Shown: positions 1-6,526 of the stretch, one piece after another
Layout: every line of letters starts with the position of its first letter
Position numbering within the stretch: the stretch's first letter is position 1
NCBI GenBank assembly: GCA_025454125.1
Contig: JALOPA010000200.1
Location: 1 to 8,406 of the forward strand
Source of the DNA: Thermodesulfobacteriota bacterium
GTDB lineage: Bacteria; Desulfobacterota; DSM-4660; Desulfatiglandales; HGW-15
Reading direction: 5' to 3'
Length of the DNA stretch: 8,406 bases
Position numbers and translations under genes: made by a program
Notes under the pieces: generated by a model
What the model was told of the DNA's origin: nothing
The model's database searches: none
The model's input: the letters and a program-made list of their open reading frames with translations, nothing else

Positions 1-3000
1 TACTGGAACACGGTTGGACCTTGGGCAAGAGCTGCAAGATTGTTGCTGCGATGGAAAATCGTTCCTCCTCCCGGCTTGTCCACGAAAAAGTCCAGGGAGC
101 ATCCATCGAGGTCCCTGCCGGCCAAATTGGTAAGCGTCAGCGAGAAACGGGACGGAACCCGTGGATCGATCCGCGAAGGGAGGTTGATGGCCCCATACAC
201 AGGTTTTTCCGGCACCTGGAACGAGCCGGAGTTGCCTCCGATCCGGATTCCGTCGGGGTTCAGCAGTTCGAGGGTCACCAAATACGTCCCGGACGGCGCA
301 TCGGTCGGCAGGGTGTAGGCAAAGGAGTTGGAATAGGTGGTGACGTTTTCGAGGGGGATGGGACCTGATGAGTAAACCACGAGGTTGCTCGGATTCCTCA
401 CCTTGAGCAGGGCCTCTCCGTTGAGCAGGTTTCCTCCCTGCCCTGCAATCGACAGGTTGAGGCCCACGGTCTCGCCGACTTCATAGCTCGCCTGGAGAGG
501 AGCGATTCCAAGGATCTCATTGGATTTCTGAACATTAATCTGGCGATCGGCCACTCGGATGTATTGCCCCGTGCGATCGTAGAGGGTGGCAAAGACACGA
601 TCGCTGCCGAGAATGGGCACGGAATAAGGGACATTGACTTTTCCGCCCGCCGGAATAATGAGTTGACGCATGATCTGCGCGGAAAGGCTGCCATAGGTTT
701 GGCTGTCGTGCGTGTAATCGTAGGCGTGGTGATGAAAATAGAACATCAGGGTGAGGGTCTGTTCACTCCCCGTATTGTTCTCCACCGTGAAAGTGAAGGG
801 CCCAATCTCCCCTTTGAAAAACACTTCCTGGGTGGACGTGATGTACAGGTTGTAGGCGTTCAGCGCGGTGACAATGGGAATGTTATTCCGCACAGCAAAG
901 CGCGCCCCGGGGGCCTGGAACTGCACTTCAGGTTCTTCGAAATCCACGACCCGGTTGGATCCGTCAAAATCAAAAAGCACATAGTCCACCGACCACAGCC
1001 CTGGTTGATCGGGAATGCCCGGGACGGCGTAGTCCACAGTTTGAGACCCCTGAGCGCCAAGGGCGATTTCCTTGAGCTCATGCTTGAAGATCGTTCCGTT
1101 GGGTCGAAGGGTATAGAAAAGCGCGTGGGTGGCAGGCTCCTCCGTCCTGTTCTCCAGAGTCACAGGGACGGTGACGGCATAGCCGGTTCTGATCTCCGGG
1201 ATGGCCTGAAGCGGGTCTTCAGCCCAGTGGATGATATCGGCAATCAGCGCACGGTCATCTCGCGTCTCACCCCCAAGGCCTGAAATCCAATCCGAGTAAA
1301 GACAGAGGGCCATCACCCGTCCATCGCCGAAGGGGTAGAGCACGGCACCTGGCATGTTGTTCTTGGTGCGGCGCAGCAGCACCTGAGTGTTCGGGGGGAG
1401 CTGGGTGAAGAAGCCGTCCACGCCGGCCGTTAGAATGGACTCGTATAGGCCGGCCAGCACAGGGTGCGCAGACGCAATGGACAAGGACCGCGTGTGGCAG
1501 CTCTGATCCTCGAGCCACCCGAAGCCTGTGAGCTGGCCTCCGGGAAGAGCCTGGAAATCCGTTCCGTGCTGCTGGGTCAGGCAGACGATGGTCCCGCCTT
1601 TTCTGGCATACTCCTCGAGGCGGGCCTTGAACATGGCAGAGCCTTCAAGGCCGTAAAGCCCGGCTGAAGGGATGAAAAGAATAGGATGGTCCTTCACAAT
1701 ATCGGGAGAGAAATCGGTCCCCACGTACATGCTGGGGATGTGGAGTTTGCGCAGGAGCTTTTCAGCCCTTGCTGCATACCCTCGGTCGAGGATCGCCACA
1801 TCCGGCGCTTTCTTGTATTCGGAGAGCATCTGGCTTTCGAGCCCTTTGAGCTCCTCCGCGTGGGTCTTGACGCGATGAACCGCTCCAGACCACTTCCAGA
1901 GCAGCTCTGGATTCCCGAAGTCCTGCGACAGCAGATCGTAATAGTATTTCTCTGCATGGCGGGCTTCCTTGAGAAGCTCGCGGGTAATCACGCGGTCCAG
2001 ACCTTTTTTCACTGCAAGGCGGGTGTAGGCCTGGCGGAGGTCCTTGGGCCTTGCATCAGGGACATCCCGGTTCGCTACGGATAGGTTTTCATCTGCATGG
2101 TCGTTCCCCGGCGTGCGAAACGGCGGGGTGTATTCGCTAGGGGGTTCCCGGTCAGTCCAATCATCCGTTTCGTTGATGATCGGAACCGGGTCCTCGGGAT
2201 CGCCACCCAGGTTCGCGTCCGGCCATACGGAAAAATAGTTTTTCTGTTCGTCTTCCTTTTCTGAATCGTAGATGAGACCGGGCACCTGGTAGTTTATGAC
2301 AAAGGAATAGATATTGGTTCCTTCTCGAACTCCCTGAGTCCCTGGAGAGGCATTGATGATTCCGTAGAATGAAGGAGAGGTCGCCTTTCCGGGAGTGACT
2401 CCAAAAGCTTGTCCCTCCGGGATGATGGCCTGCCCGGTTGATGCATCACGAAACGGGCCCAGAGGAACATCGTTGTTCCAGTGGCTCATGCTGGTGATCC
2501 GGTCCCAATGGGTACCGATCTGCGCGGGGTCACCTCCGATTTGCCGCAGCCTGAGGTCCACCCTCCACTCTTCAAGACCCTGGTATTTTGCCGCTAAGGC
2601 TTTGTCAGGCCAGGCGATAGCAGGGTAAAAAAAATCGTTTTTGGGAAGTGTGACCTGGATGGGAGTGATCGAAAAGGACTCCAAACCAAAATCAACGGAA
2701 TCAACATAATTCACGTAGAGTCTATATATTTCATTCCCAGCGGTTAGACAGGGAAGCAAGATCGTCAGTCCCGGCACTTTGCCGGTGATGTTCTTGAAGG
2801 TGTCCTTGTAGTTCTGACTCATCTCTTTGGCGATGTTACTCCCCACCTTGATACCCGACACGGTCGGGTCAAACCACCCGGTTTTGTCTTTGACCAGTTT
2901 CTCCAGGAAACCAAACCACTCGTGGGATAGAGAGATTCCGGTCACCACGTCGACGACGACCTTGTTTTCCGGGCAGAAAATAGTCACAAGACATTTGCCC

Positions 3001-3206
3001 GTGCTACTGAAGGCCTTCATCGCCTTGAACCCGAATGCATCGGAGATATACTCGGGCTGTTGAATGCCTTCGACAGGCGGGCATGTGGGGCAAGAGCCGC
3101 TGTTCTCTGCCGAGCCGCTGTTCTCTGCCAGGGAAAGGGTTGGAGAGAGAAACACCATGCCGAGGAGAATCAAAACAAGGAGAGCGTTCATCGATCGTGT
3201 CTTCAT
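1..3206 (-). CDS. Large secreted protein with amidotransferase-like and Ig-like domains (3' end outside window)
   Basis: One frame stays open from the ATG at 3206 to the left edge (1068 codons, no stop); checkpoints along it (bases 2963, 1730, 1355, 746, 8) are all in register. A GAGG ribosome site lies 8 bases upstream. Residues 1-27 are a classic signal peptide (basic start, ALLVLILLGMVFL core, cleavage near LSLA|EN), so the product is exported. A twice-repeated AENSGS segment and a CPTC motif follow. Residues about 467-663 resemble a class I glutamine-amidotransferase-like alpha/beta fold of the DUF4350/beta-galactosidase-trimerisation type (DVAILDRGY start, GGTIVCLTQQHG strand, IIHWAEDP end). 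I see no convincing Cys-His-Glu triad, so it is probably non-catalytic. From about 666 onward come at least three, probably four, modules of roughly 100 residues with Ig/CARDB character (VTVPVTLENRTEEPATH; YEVGETVGLNLSIAG). A role in adhesion, matrix or cell-surface binding is inference; the exact family is unknown to me. It is probably monocistronic, with a long leader. Confidence 0.88.
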   Translation of the reverse strand, partial: MKTRSMNALLVLILLGMVFLSPTLSLAENSGSAENSGSCPTCPPVEGIQQPEYISDAFGFKAMKAFSSTGKCLVTIFCPENKVVVDVVTGISLSHEWFGFLEKLVKDKTGWFDPTVSGIKVGSNIAKEMSQNYKDTFKNITGKVPGLTILLPCLTAGNEIYRLYVNYVDSVDFGLESFSITPIQVTLPKNDFFYPAIAWPDKALAAKYQGLEEWRVDLRLRQIGGDPAQIGTHWDRITSMSHWNNDVPLGPFRDASTGQAIIPEGQAFGVTPGKATSPSFYGIINASPGTQGVREGTNIYSFVINYQVPGLIYDSEKEDEQKNYFSVWPDANLGGDPEDPVPIINETDDWTDREPPSEYTPPFRTPGNDHADENLSVANRDVPDARPKDLRQAYTRLAVKKGLDRVITRELLKEARHAEKYYYDLLSQDFGNPELLWKWSGAVHRVKTHAEELKGLESQMLSEYKKAPDVAILDRGYAARAEKLLRKLHIPSMYVGTDFSPDIVKDHPILFIPSAGLYGLEGSAMFKARLEEYARKGGTIVCLTQQHGTDFQALPGGQLTGFGWLEDQSCHTRSLSIASAHPVLAGLYESILTAGVDGFFTQLPPNTQVLLRRTKNNMPGAVLYPFGDGRVMALCLYSDWISGLGGETRDDRALIADIIHWAEDPLQAIPEIRTGYAVTVPVTLENRTEEPATHALFYTLRPNGTIFKHELKEIALGAQGSQTVDYAVPGIPDQPGLWSVDYVLFDFDGSNRVVDFEEPEVQFQAPGARFAVRNNIPIVTALNAYNLYITSTQEVFFKGEIGPFTFTVENNTGSEQTLTLMFYFHHHAYDYTHDSQTYGSLSAQIMRQLIIPAGGKVNVPYSVPILGSDRVFATLYDRTGQYIRVADRQINVQKSNEILGIAPLQASYEVGETVGLNLSIAGQGGNLLNGEALLKVRNPSNLVVYSSGPIPLENVTTYSNSFAYTLPTDAPSGTYLVTLELLNPDGIRIGGNSGSFQVPEKPVYGAINLPSRIDPRVPSRFSLTLTNLAGRDLDGCSLDFFVDKPGGGTIFHRSNNLAALAQGPTVFQ
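3094..3129 (-). repeat. Perfect 18-base tandem repeat (2 copies) in the mature N-terminus
   Basis: The unit at 3094-3111 is repeated exactly at 3112-3129. It encodes two successive AENSGS hexapeptides immediately after the predicted signal-peptide cleavage site of the large secreted protein. The length is a multiple of three, so copy-number change would keep the frame. Confidence 0.9.
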
Positions 3207-3291
3207 ACGTTACCTCGTACACCGCCGTTGGAGGTTGAGGGAAAAAAGGGTCACCGGTAAGAGCGCTTTGAGCAAGAACGACAGTCGGAAG

Positions 3292-3315
3292 GCAAGAGGC
3301 TCCTTTACCTCTTGC
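3292..3315 (-). promoter_or_regulatory. Leader hairpin with AAAGGAG loop
   Basis: GCAAGAGG (3292-3299) and CCTCTTGC (3308-3315) form a perfect 8-bp stem around an 8-base loop. Read on the minus strand the loop is TAAAGGAG, about 90 bases before the start codon of the large secreted gene. A GGA in a hairpin loop is the typical target of CsrA/RsmA; an alternative is a chance palindrome. Function is inference. Confidence 0.35.
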
Positions 3316-3401
3316 TCGAAGCCTGCAGAAAGCAGAAACAGCCTGGTTCAGAACGTCAATGGGCTGTTCGGCAGAAAACAGCATTTATCAAAGAGCAACG
3401 G

Positions 3402-3426
3402 CCGGGCGCAGTTCTCCTGTGCCCGG
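3402..3426 (-). promoter_or_regulatory. Leader hairpin with ACAGGAG loop region
   Basis: CCGGGC (3402-3407) pairs with GCCCGG (3421-3426), with two further inner pairs. On the minus strand the apex reads ACAGGAGAAC, which fits the ACARGGA core known for CsrA/RsmA sites. No T-run follows on either strand, so it does not look like an intrinsic terminator. It is the second GGA-loop hairpin in the same leader. Confidence 0.35.
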
Positions 3427-3458
3427 TCTAGGGGGAAGCAGAAACAGACATGCATAAC

Positions 3459-3474
3459 TGCAAAATTCATGCAC
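3459..3474 (-). promoter_or_regulatory. Possible sigma-54 promoter for the large secreted gene
   Basis: Read on the minus strand, GTGCATG-AATT-TTGCA fits the -24/-12 layout TGGCAYR-N4-TTGCA with exact spacing and a perfect -12 box. The first two bases (GT instead of TG) deviate, so one of the conserved -24/-25 Gs is missing. The start point would be near 3448, giving a leader of about 240 bases that contains both hairpins. No activator binding site was identified. Confidence 0.3.
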
Positions 3475-3911
3475 AAAGGTCATTAAATAATAAATAGAAA
3501 TTCAAGACACTTACGATATAGCCGCTTAACAAAGAAAGTGGACTATGAAAACCATTTCCAGAAGTGTGTAACCCCTTTCCAAGAACTGGAGAAAAAATAC
3601 ACAGGGTGGGTTTTCTGAAAATATTCTGGCTGGGGATGACCACAGAGCCGAAAAGAGTTAAGGACTGGAATGCGATGGGCACGGCACAGCCTGAGGCAGG
3701 AGCTTTGTTTCCAGGAATAACAGCAATCACATCAGATCCTGAATGAATCGGGCGACCGGGGTAAACCCCACAGATGGAGAAGGAGAACCTGTCCAAGAAC
3801 AAAGAATGCTATAATCCATGCCTTGAGTTCCTAATCTTTTGTTACTTAAATTTCAATAGATTTTTGTTTTGAGCTTTAACTTGCCTATTGAGAAGCTATC
3901 ACTTTGAGTGT

Positions 3912-3949
3912 AAAAAAAAGGGCGGCAAAGCCCTGCTTTGCCGCCCTTT
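3912..3949 (-). terminator. Strong intrinsic terminator of the outer-membrane barrel gene
   Basis: AAAGGGCGGCAAAG (3917-3930) and its exact complement (3936-3949) form a 14-bp stem with a 5-base loop. On the minus strand the stem runs into eight Ts (complement of 3912-3919). It lies about 50 bases after the TAG of the barrel gene and is correctly oriented to end that transcript. The opposite side is followed by TAGTCTCTTTT, so weak activity on the plus strand is possible. Confidence 0.92.
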
Positions 3950-4001
3950 AGTCTCTTTTCCGACCGGATTATTTCAGTGTGGTTTCTCCTCGGAGTGCCG
4001 T

Positions 4002-4781
4002 CTAAAAGAACAGAGACAAGCCGATGATCGGTCCCTGCATGGTCACATCATACTCATAGTAGTTGTCGCCGGTTCCATGGTCATAATTGACGTCAATCAT
4101 GCGATAGCCGAGCATGACGCTGAGGTTCGGAGTGAATCGGTAGCCTACTTCAAAGATGTACTGCCAAGTGAAGTGCGACCCGAGGCCAAAGCCGCCGATA
4201 TCGCCTCTCGCCATGAGATAGAGTTTATCCGTCACATTCGTTCTGAGCCGAAGTCCGACCAGAGGATCGACCCACGCCTTGCTCTGCGTTCTGAGCGGGT
4301 AACCCGCAATATCGATCTCGTTTTCCACGGACCAGTAACGGCCTCCCAGAAGCACGTCGAGTTTCATTGCCTGGCTGCCTTCGATGGACAAGTCGGCGAA
4401 CTGGTACGCACCGCCGAATTCGACGATCCATTGCTCCACGTCGACCTTCGCCGTGAGCCCACCGGATTTGGACTCCGTCGAAAGGTTGTAGTAGTTCGGT
4501 TCGAGGAAAAATCCCCACCGGTCCTTTCGGCCTTCAAAGTAAATCGTACCACCGGAGTCATAGGTATCGAACAGGTCAGGGAGGCTCAGGTTCCTGTAGG
4601 TCGTCGCCCCCTGAGCCCCGACGTAACCCGAGAAGCCCGGAAACCAGACATTAGGAGTCACCTGAAATTGCCATGTTCCTGAGGCAGGGGTGGCGGTCTG
4701 TGCACCGGCGGACGCAACGCTCAGTGCCAAAACAACAGCAGCGCTTACAATCGTCAGCATTCTTGCGGTCTTCTGTCCCAT
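4002..4781 (-). CDS. Outer-membrane beta-barrel protein
   Basis: The 259-residue product begins with a signal peptide (residues 1 to about 27; hydrophobic core IVSAAVVLALSVASA, likely cleavage AGA|Q). The rest alternates polar and aromatic/hydrophobic residues as in amphipathic barrel strands: WQFQVTPNVWFPGFSGYVG near the start, then WGFFLEPNYYNLST, WIVEFGGAYQF, LDVLLGGRYWSV, WQYIFEVGYRF and LSVMLGYRMIDVNYD. It ends in SLFF; a C-terminal Phe is the usual signal recognised by the BAM assembly machine. The DPLVGLRLR stretch and overall length match small OmpA/OmpW-like porin barrels found as hypothetical proteins in Proteobacteria. No periplasmic domain is present. The ATG is preceded by AGGAGG (12 bases away) and by a nearer GAGG. 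It stands alone, with its own terminator. The ligand or transport role cannot be read from the sequence. Confidence 0.88.
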   Translation of the reverse strand: MGQKTARMLTIVSAAVVLALSVASAGAQTATPASGTWQFQVTPNVWFPGFSGYVGAQGATTYRNLSLPDLFDTYDSGGTIYFEGRKDRWGFFLEPNYYNLSTESKSGGLTAKVDVEQWIVEFGGAYQFADLSIEGSQAMKLDVLLGGRYWSVENEIDIAGYPLRTQSKAWVDPLVGLRLRTNVTDKLYLMARGDIGGFGLGSHFTWQYIFEVGYRFTPNLSVMLGYRMIDVNYDHGTGDNYYEYDVTMQGPIIGLSLFF

Positions 4782-4877
4782 AATCCTCTACACCCTCCTT
4801 TCCTGTTCCTCTCTGATTCTATCCCTCCAGCTCGACTTTTCCCCATGGTTCCAAAGATATTCCCACTTGTAGCGAAA

Positions 4878-4906
4878 AGTCTACCTGCGACAGTATCAAT
4901 TTGCAA
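4878..4906 (-). promoter_or_regulatory. Candidate sigma-70 promoter of the barrel gene
   Basis: Minus strand: TTGCAA (complement of 4901-4906), a 17-base spacer and TAGACT (complement of 4878-4883), about 97 bases before the barrel start codon. Each box matches four of six consensus bases. It sits at the end of the extended methyltransferase frame, a sensible place for the promoter of the next gene. Confidence 0.35.
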
Positions 4907-5003
4907 GCCCTTTTGCCGACGAATAGATGCTGACCTGCCGGTACTCTTTGGGCTCATGGAGATCCGGGCAGGTCACAGCCACACCTCGATCGATCGTCCC
5001 CTA
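4896..5003 (-). pseudogene. In-frame C-terminal tail of the methyltransferase beyond a TAG codon
   Basis: After the TAG at 5001-5003 the same frame stays open for 34 codons to a TGA at 4896-4898. The tail contains CPDLHEPKEYRQVSIY. From memory of COG3897/Nnt1-type methyltransferases, full-length members end in a similar ATT.PDLDES.EF..V.LY segment directly after the VADSRVR strand, which here precedes the TAG. Lining the two up puts TAG where those relatives often have Tyr, a one-base change from TAC or TAT. The tail is therefore the lost end of the gene: a nonsense mutation, a read-through or recoded codon, or a base-call error. The alignment is from memory, not computed. Confidence 0.7.
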
Positions 5004-5657
5004 GGGCTCCAGCGTGAGATCCCTGACTCGCGAGTCTGCGAGGACCACTACCGGCGCCAGGTCCGGAAATCTCTTCACAAGGGGAAAGATCTCCGCATCG
5101 TAAAGAACATCGGCGGCCACAATAACGTCAAACCCCTCAGCAGACGAGCTTCCAAAATCCCTGCTCACTTCGATTACAACCTGATTGAGCTCCGCGTTTG
5201 CAGCAACCGCCTTGAGAGACACAGGGTCGATATCGCATGCCAGGACCTTTCTTGCGCCCGAAAGCGCCGCGGCAACCGCGACAATTCCTGACCCGCTTCC
5301 AAAGTCAAGGATGCGCTTCCCTTTCACGAGTTCTCTCCGGTCCATGATCCACCGGGCCAGCACTTGCCCGCTGGACCAGCAAAAGGACCAGAACGGCGGC
5401 TCGTCCATCAGCGCCTGGGTTTCTTCCCGTGTCAAGTTGTGTTGCGGGTAATCCTCGTTGAGGAGATAGAGCCGGATGTCCGGGGTGAGGGGCAAACGGG
5501 TTGCCGTGATCCTTCCGCCTTTCAAAACCCGCCGGATATGCTTGGTGAGCTCAGGATGCTCGAATGGATTGTGGGGGCAGTCGCTGATGGAGTCACACCT
5601 TGGTTCATTAGTGGTTTGGTCGGCGCCAGCGCCGAAACTGGGAAGGAATTGTAGCAT
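5001..5657 (-). CDS. Class I SAM-dependent methyltransferase, COG3897/ETFB-lysine-methyltransferase-like, C-terminally truncated
   Basis: Counting from the ATG at 5657, the product is 218 residues. The SAM-binding motif I is ILDFGSGSG (116-124), followed by the acidic loop ACDIDP (140-145) and VIVAADVLYD (178-187), the usual post-I and motif II strands. The block PPFWSFCWSSGQVLARWIM just before motif I is the hallmark of the COG3897/METTL20 group, whose best-known members methylate lysines of the electron-transfer flavoprotein beta subunit; PrmA-like proteins are related. The substrate here is not determined. A TTG at 5672 would add five residues. Neither start has a good ribosome site, and the first 40 residues look unconserved, so the start is uncertain. 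Translation stops at TAG straight after ADSRVRDLTLEP, which would remove the last strands of the fold, although the missing part follows in frame. The gene may be inactive or depend on read-through. Confidence 0.8.
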   Translation of the reverse strand: MLQFLPSFGAGADQTTNEPRCDSISDCPHNPFEHPELTKHIRRVLKGGRITATRLPLTPDIRLYLLNEDYPQHNLTREETQALMDEPPFWSFCWSSGQVLARWIMDRRELVKGKRILDFGSGSGIVAVAAALSGARKVLACDIDPVSLKAVAANAELNQVVIEVSRDFGSSSAEGFDVIVAADVLYDAEIFPLVKRFPDLAPVVVLADSRVRDLTLEP

Positions 5658-5908
5658 GAGGTTCAAAACCAACGCAACCCGGTTGAAGGGATGACACAGG
5701 ACCTCCTATGCCCCGGCGCTGCCCTTCAACCGCCCGGCACTTGAGGACAGCCCCCGGGGAACAGTGTGAATTCTTCTTCTCAAAAGTGGCAACTCTTTTC
5801 ACAACAAAATGGAGTTTTTATTCCCATAGAGTCCCGGGGGGATTCTGCTCTACTCCTAACCCATTGAAACGCAGTCCTAACTCCGATTCTCCAACCTGCC
5901 TCTTGTTT

Positions 5909-5923
5909 TTGCACGATTCTTGC
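5909..5923 (+). promoter_or_regulatory. Candidate sigma-54 promoter of the PilZ gene
   Basis: TTGCACG-ATTC-TTGC matches the -24/-12 consensus TGGCACG-N4-TTGC at all fixed positions but one (T for the first G of the -24 pair), with exact spacing. Transcription would start near 5935, about 35 bases before the ATG of the PilZ gene. No enhancer site for an NtrC-type activator was identified. Confidence 0.5.
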
Positions 5924-5969
5924 GTTCAAAAGAGAATTTGGTTCTACCTTGGAATGTGGACGGCCGGGC

Positions 5970-6344
5970 ATGAAGAGCTCAAGAAACAGACCAAACTCCA
6001 AAAGCATGGGACCGGACAAAGAGAAGAGGTTGGCCCCAAGGATCGAGTTTTATCTGGATGTGGTCGTCCGAGGTCTCGAAGGCGTAAAGCGGGTAAGCAA
6101 TTTCAGCACGGGCGGGGTTTTCATTGAAACCGAACCCTCCTCCACTTTCAAGAGAGGCGACCAGATTGAACTGGTGACCCGGTTGCCCCTGGAAAAGAGG
6201 ATCATGCTGGTCAAGGCCCAGGTGGCTCATGTGAGCAGAAAAGGCATGGGCGTTCAGTTTCTGGATGTTCACGGACCCTGCGCCCAAGCCATTCAAAGCA
6301 ATTTCGAAGTGTTTCGAGCCACGGTTCCTCTTCCGGCACCCTAG
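5970..6344 (+). CDS. PilZ-domain protein (c-di-GMP receptor type)
   Basis: This is a 124-residue protein consisting essentially of one PilZ domain, the common cytoplasmic receptor for cyclic di-GMP. Both ligand-binding signatures are present: the RxxxR motif as RLAPR (20-24) and the [D/N]xSxxG motif as NFSTGG (44-49). The GMGVQFLDV strand (92-100) completes the barrel. Single-domain PilZ proteins usually act as adaptors controlling motility, exopolysaccharide or secretion; the partner is unknown here. Alternative in-frame starts are a TTG at 5949 and an ATG at 6006. The ATG at 5970 is preferred because it follows the putative sigma-54 start point and keeps RxxxR well inside the protein, but its ribosome site is weak. 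The gene is isolated, divergent from the methyltransferase and convergent with the next hsp20. Confidence 0.85.
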   Translation: MKSSRNRPNSKSMGPDKEKRLAPRIEFYLDVVVRGLEGVKRVSNFSTGGVFIETEPSSTFKRGDQIELVTRLPLEKRIMLVKAQVAHVSRKGMGVQFLDVHGPCAQAIQSNFEVFRATVPLPAP

Positions 6345-6346
6345 CC

Positions 6347-6474
6347 GGTTGCTGAAAAAGCCGTCTTTGAAGTCTTTACTGTCATTCCCGCGCAGGCGGG
6401 AATCCAGTCCTTTACAGCTTTTCTGGACTCCCGCCTGCGCGGGAGTGACTGAGGGATCTTGTTTTTCAGCTACC
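6347..6474. repeat. dRS3-like palindromic element nested in a longer inverted repeat
   Basis: Two 26-base arms (6382-6407 and 6423-6448) are reverse complements except at two positions, separated by 15 bases. Each arm is itself a palindrome: ATTCCC-N8-GGGAAT on the left, as in the Neisseria dRS3 repeat, and ACTCCC-N8-GGGAGT on the right. Outside these, GGTTGCTGAAAAA (6347-6359) pairs with TTTTTCAGCTACC (6462-6474) with one mismatch, so the whole 128-base unit looks like a small MITE-type element. It lies between the converging PilZ and hsp20 genes and may work as a bidirectional terminator. Confidence 0.85.
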
Positions 6475-6526
6475 TGCCAGTCTTCAGCCGCTCCCTCTTT
6501 CTTGAAGACCGTCCTCGTCCCGCGAA

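Larger units (their letters stand above)
3207..3911. other. Long non-coding stretch upstream of the large secreted gene
   Basis: About 700 bases separate the start of the large secreted gene from the terminator of the barrel gene. Several open frames cross it on both strands (for example 3467-3802 minus and 3064-3486 plus), but none shows a family motif, a credible ribosome site or biased composition. Bases 3430-3900 are visibly richer in A and T than the flanking genes. The half next to the large gene carries two hairpins and a sigma-54-like element, listed separately. In 3541-3900 I recognise no riboswitch, tRNA or known small RNA. Confidence 0.6.

Noticed and set aside
564..1283. 239-residue plus-strand frame
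   Set aside because: Antisense shadow of the large secreted gene, which has an uninterrupted frame, signal peptide and domains.
3004..3384. 126-residue minus-strand frame overlapping the start of the large secreted gene
   Set aside because: It is out of frame with the clear signal-peptide start at 3206 and has no features of its own.
3541..3800. Riboswitch (c-di-GMP, cobalamin, TPP) in the long intergenic region
   Set aside because: Short similarities such as GGGGTAAACCCC and GGGTTAC were seen, but the conserved cores of these classes are absent.
3467..3802. 111-residue minus-strand open frame in the long intergenic region
   Set aside because: No ribosome site, no recognisable motif, and scattered Cys/Ser/Phe composition; the region is richer in A and T than the real genes.
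3888..4682. 264-residue plus-strand frame
   Set aside because: Antisense to the outer-membrane barrel gene, whose signal peptide, amphipathic strands and terminal Phe are convincing; this frame also starts inside the terminator region.
4901..4920. Apparent sigma-54 site GGCAAAAGGGCTTGC upstream of the barrel gene (minus strand)
   Set aside because: The GG to GC distance is 13 instead of 12 bases; sigma-54 promoters tolerate this poorly. The same bases are better used as a -35 box.
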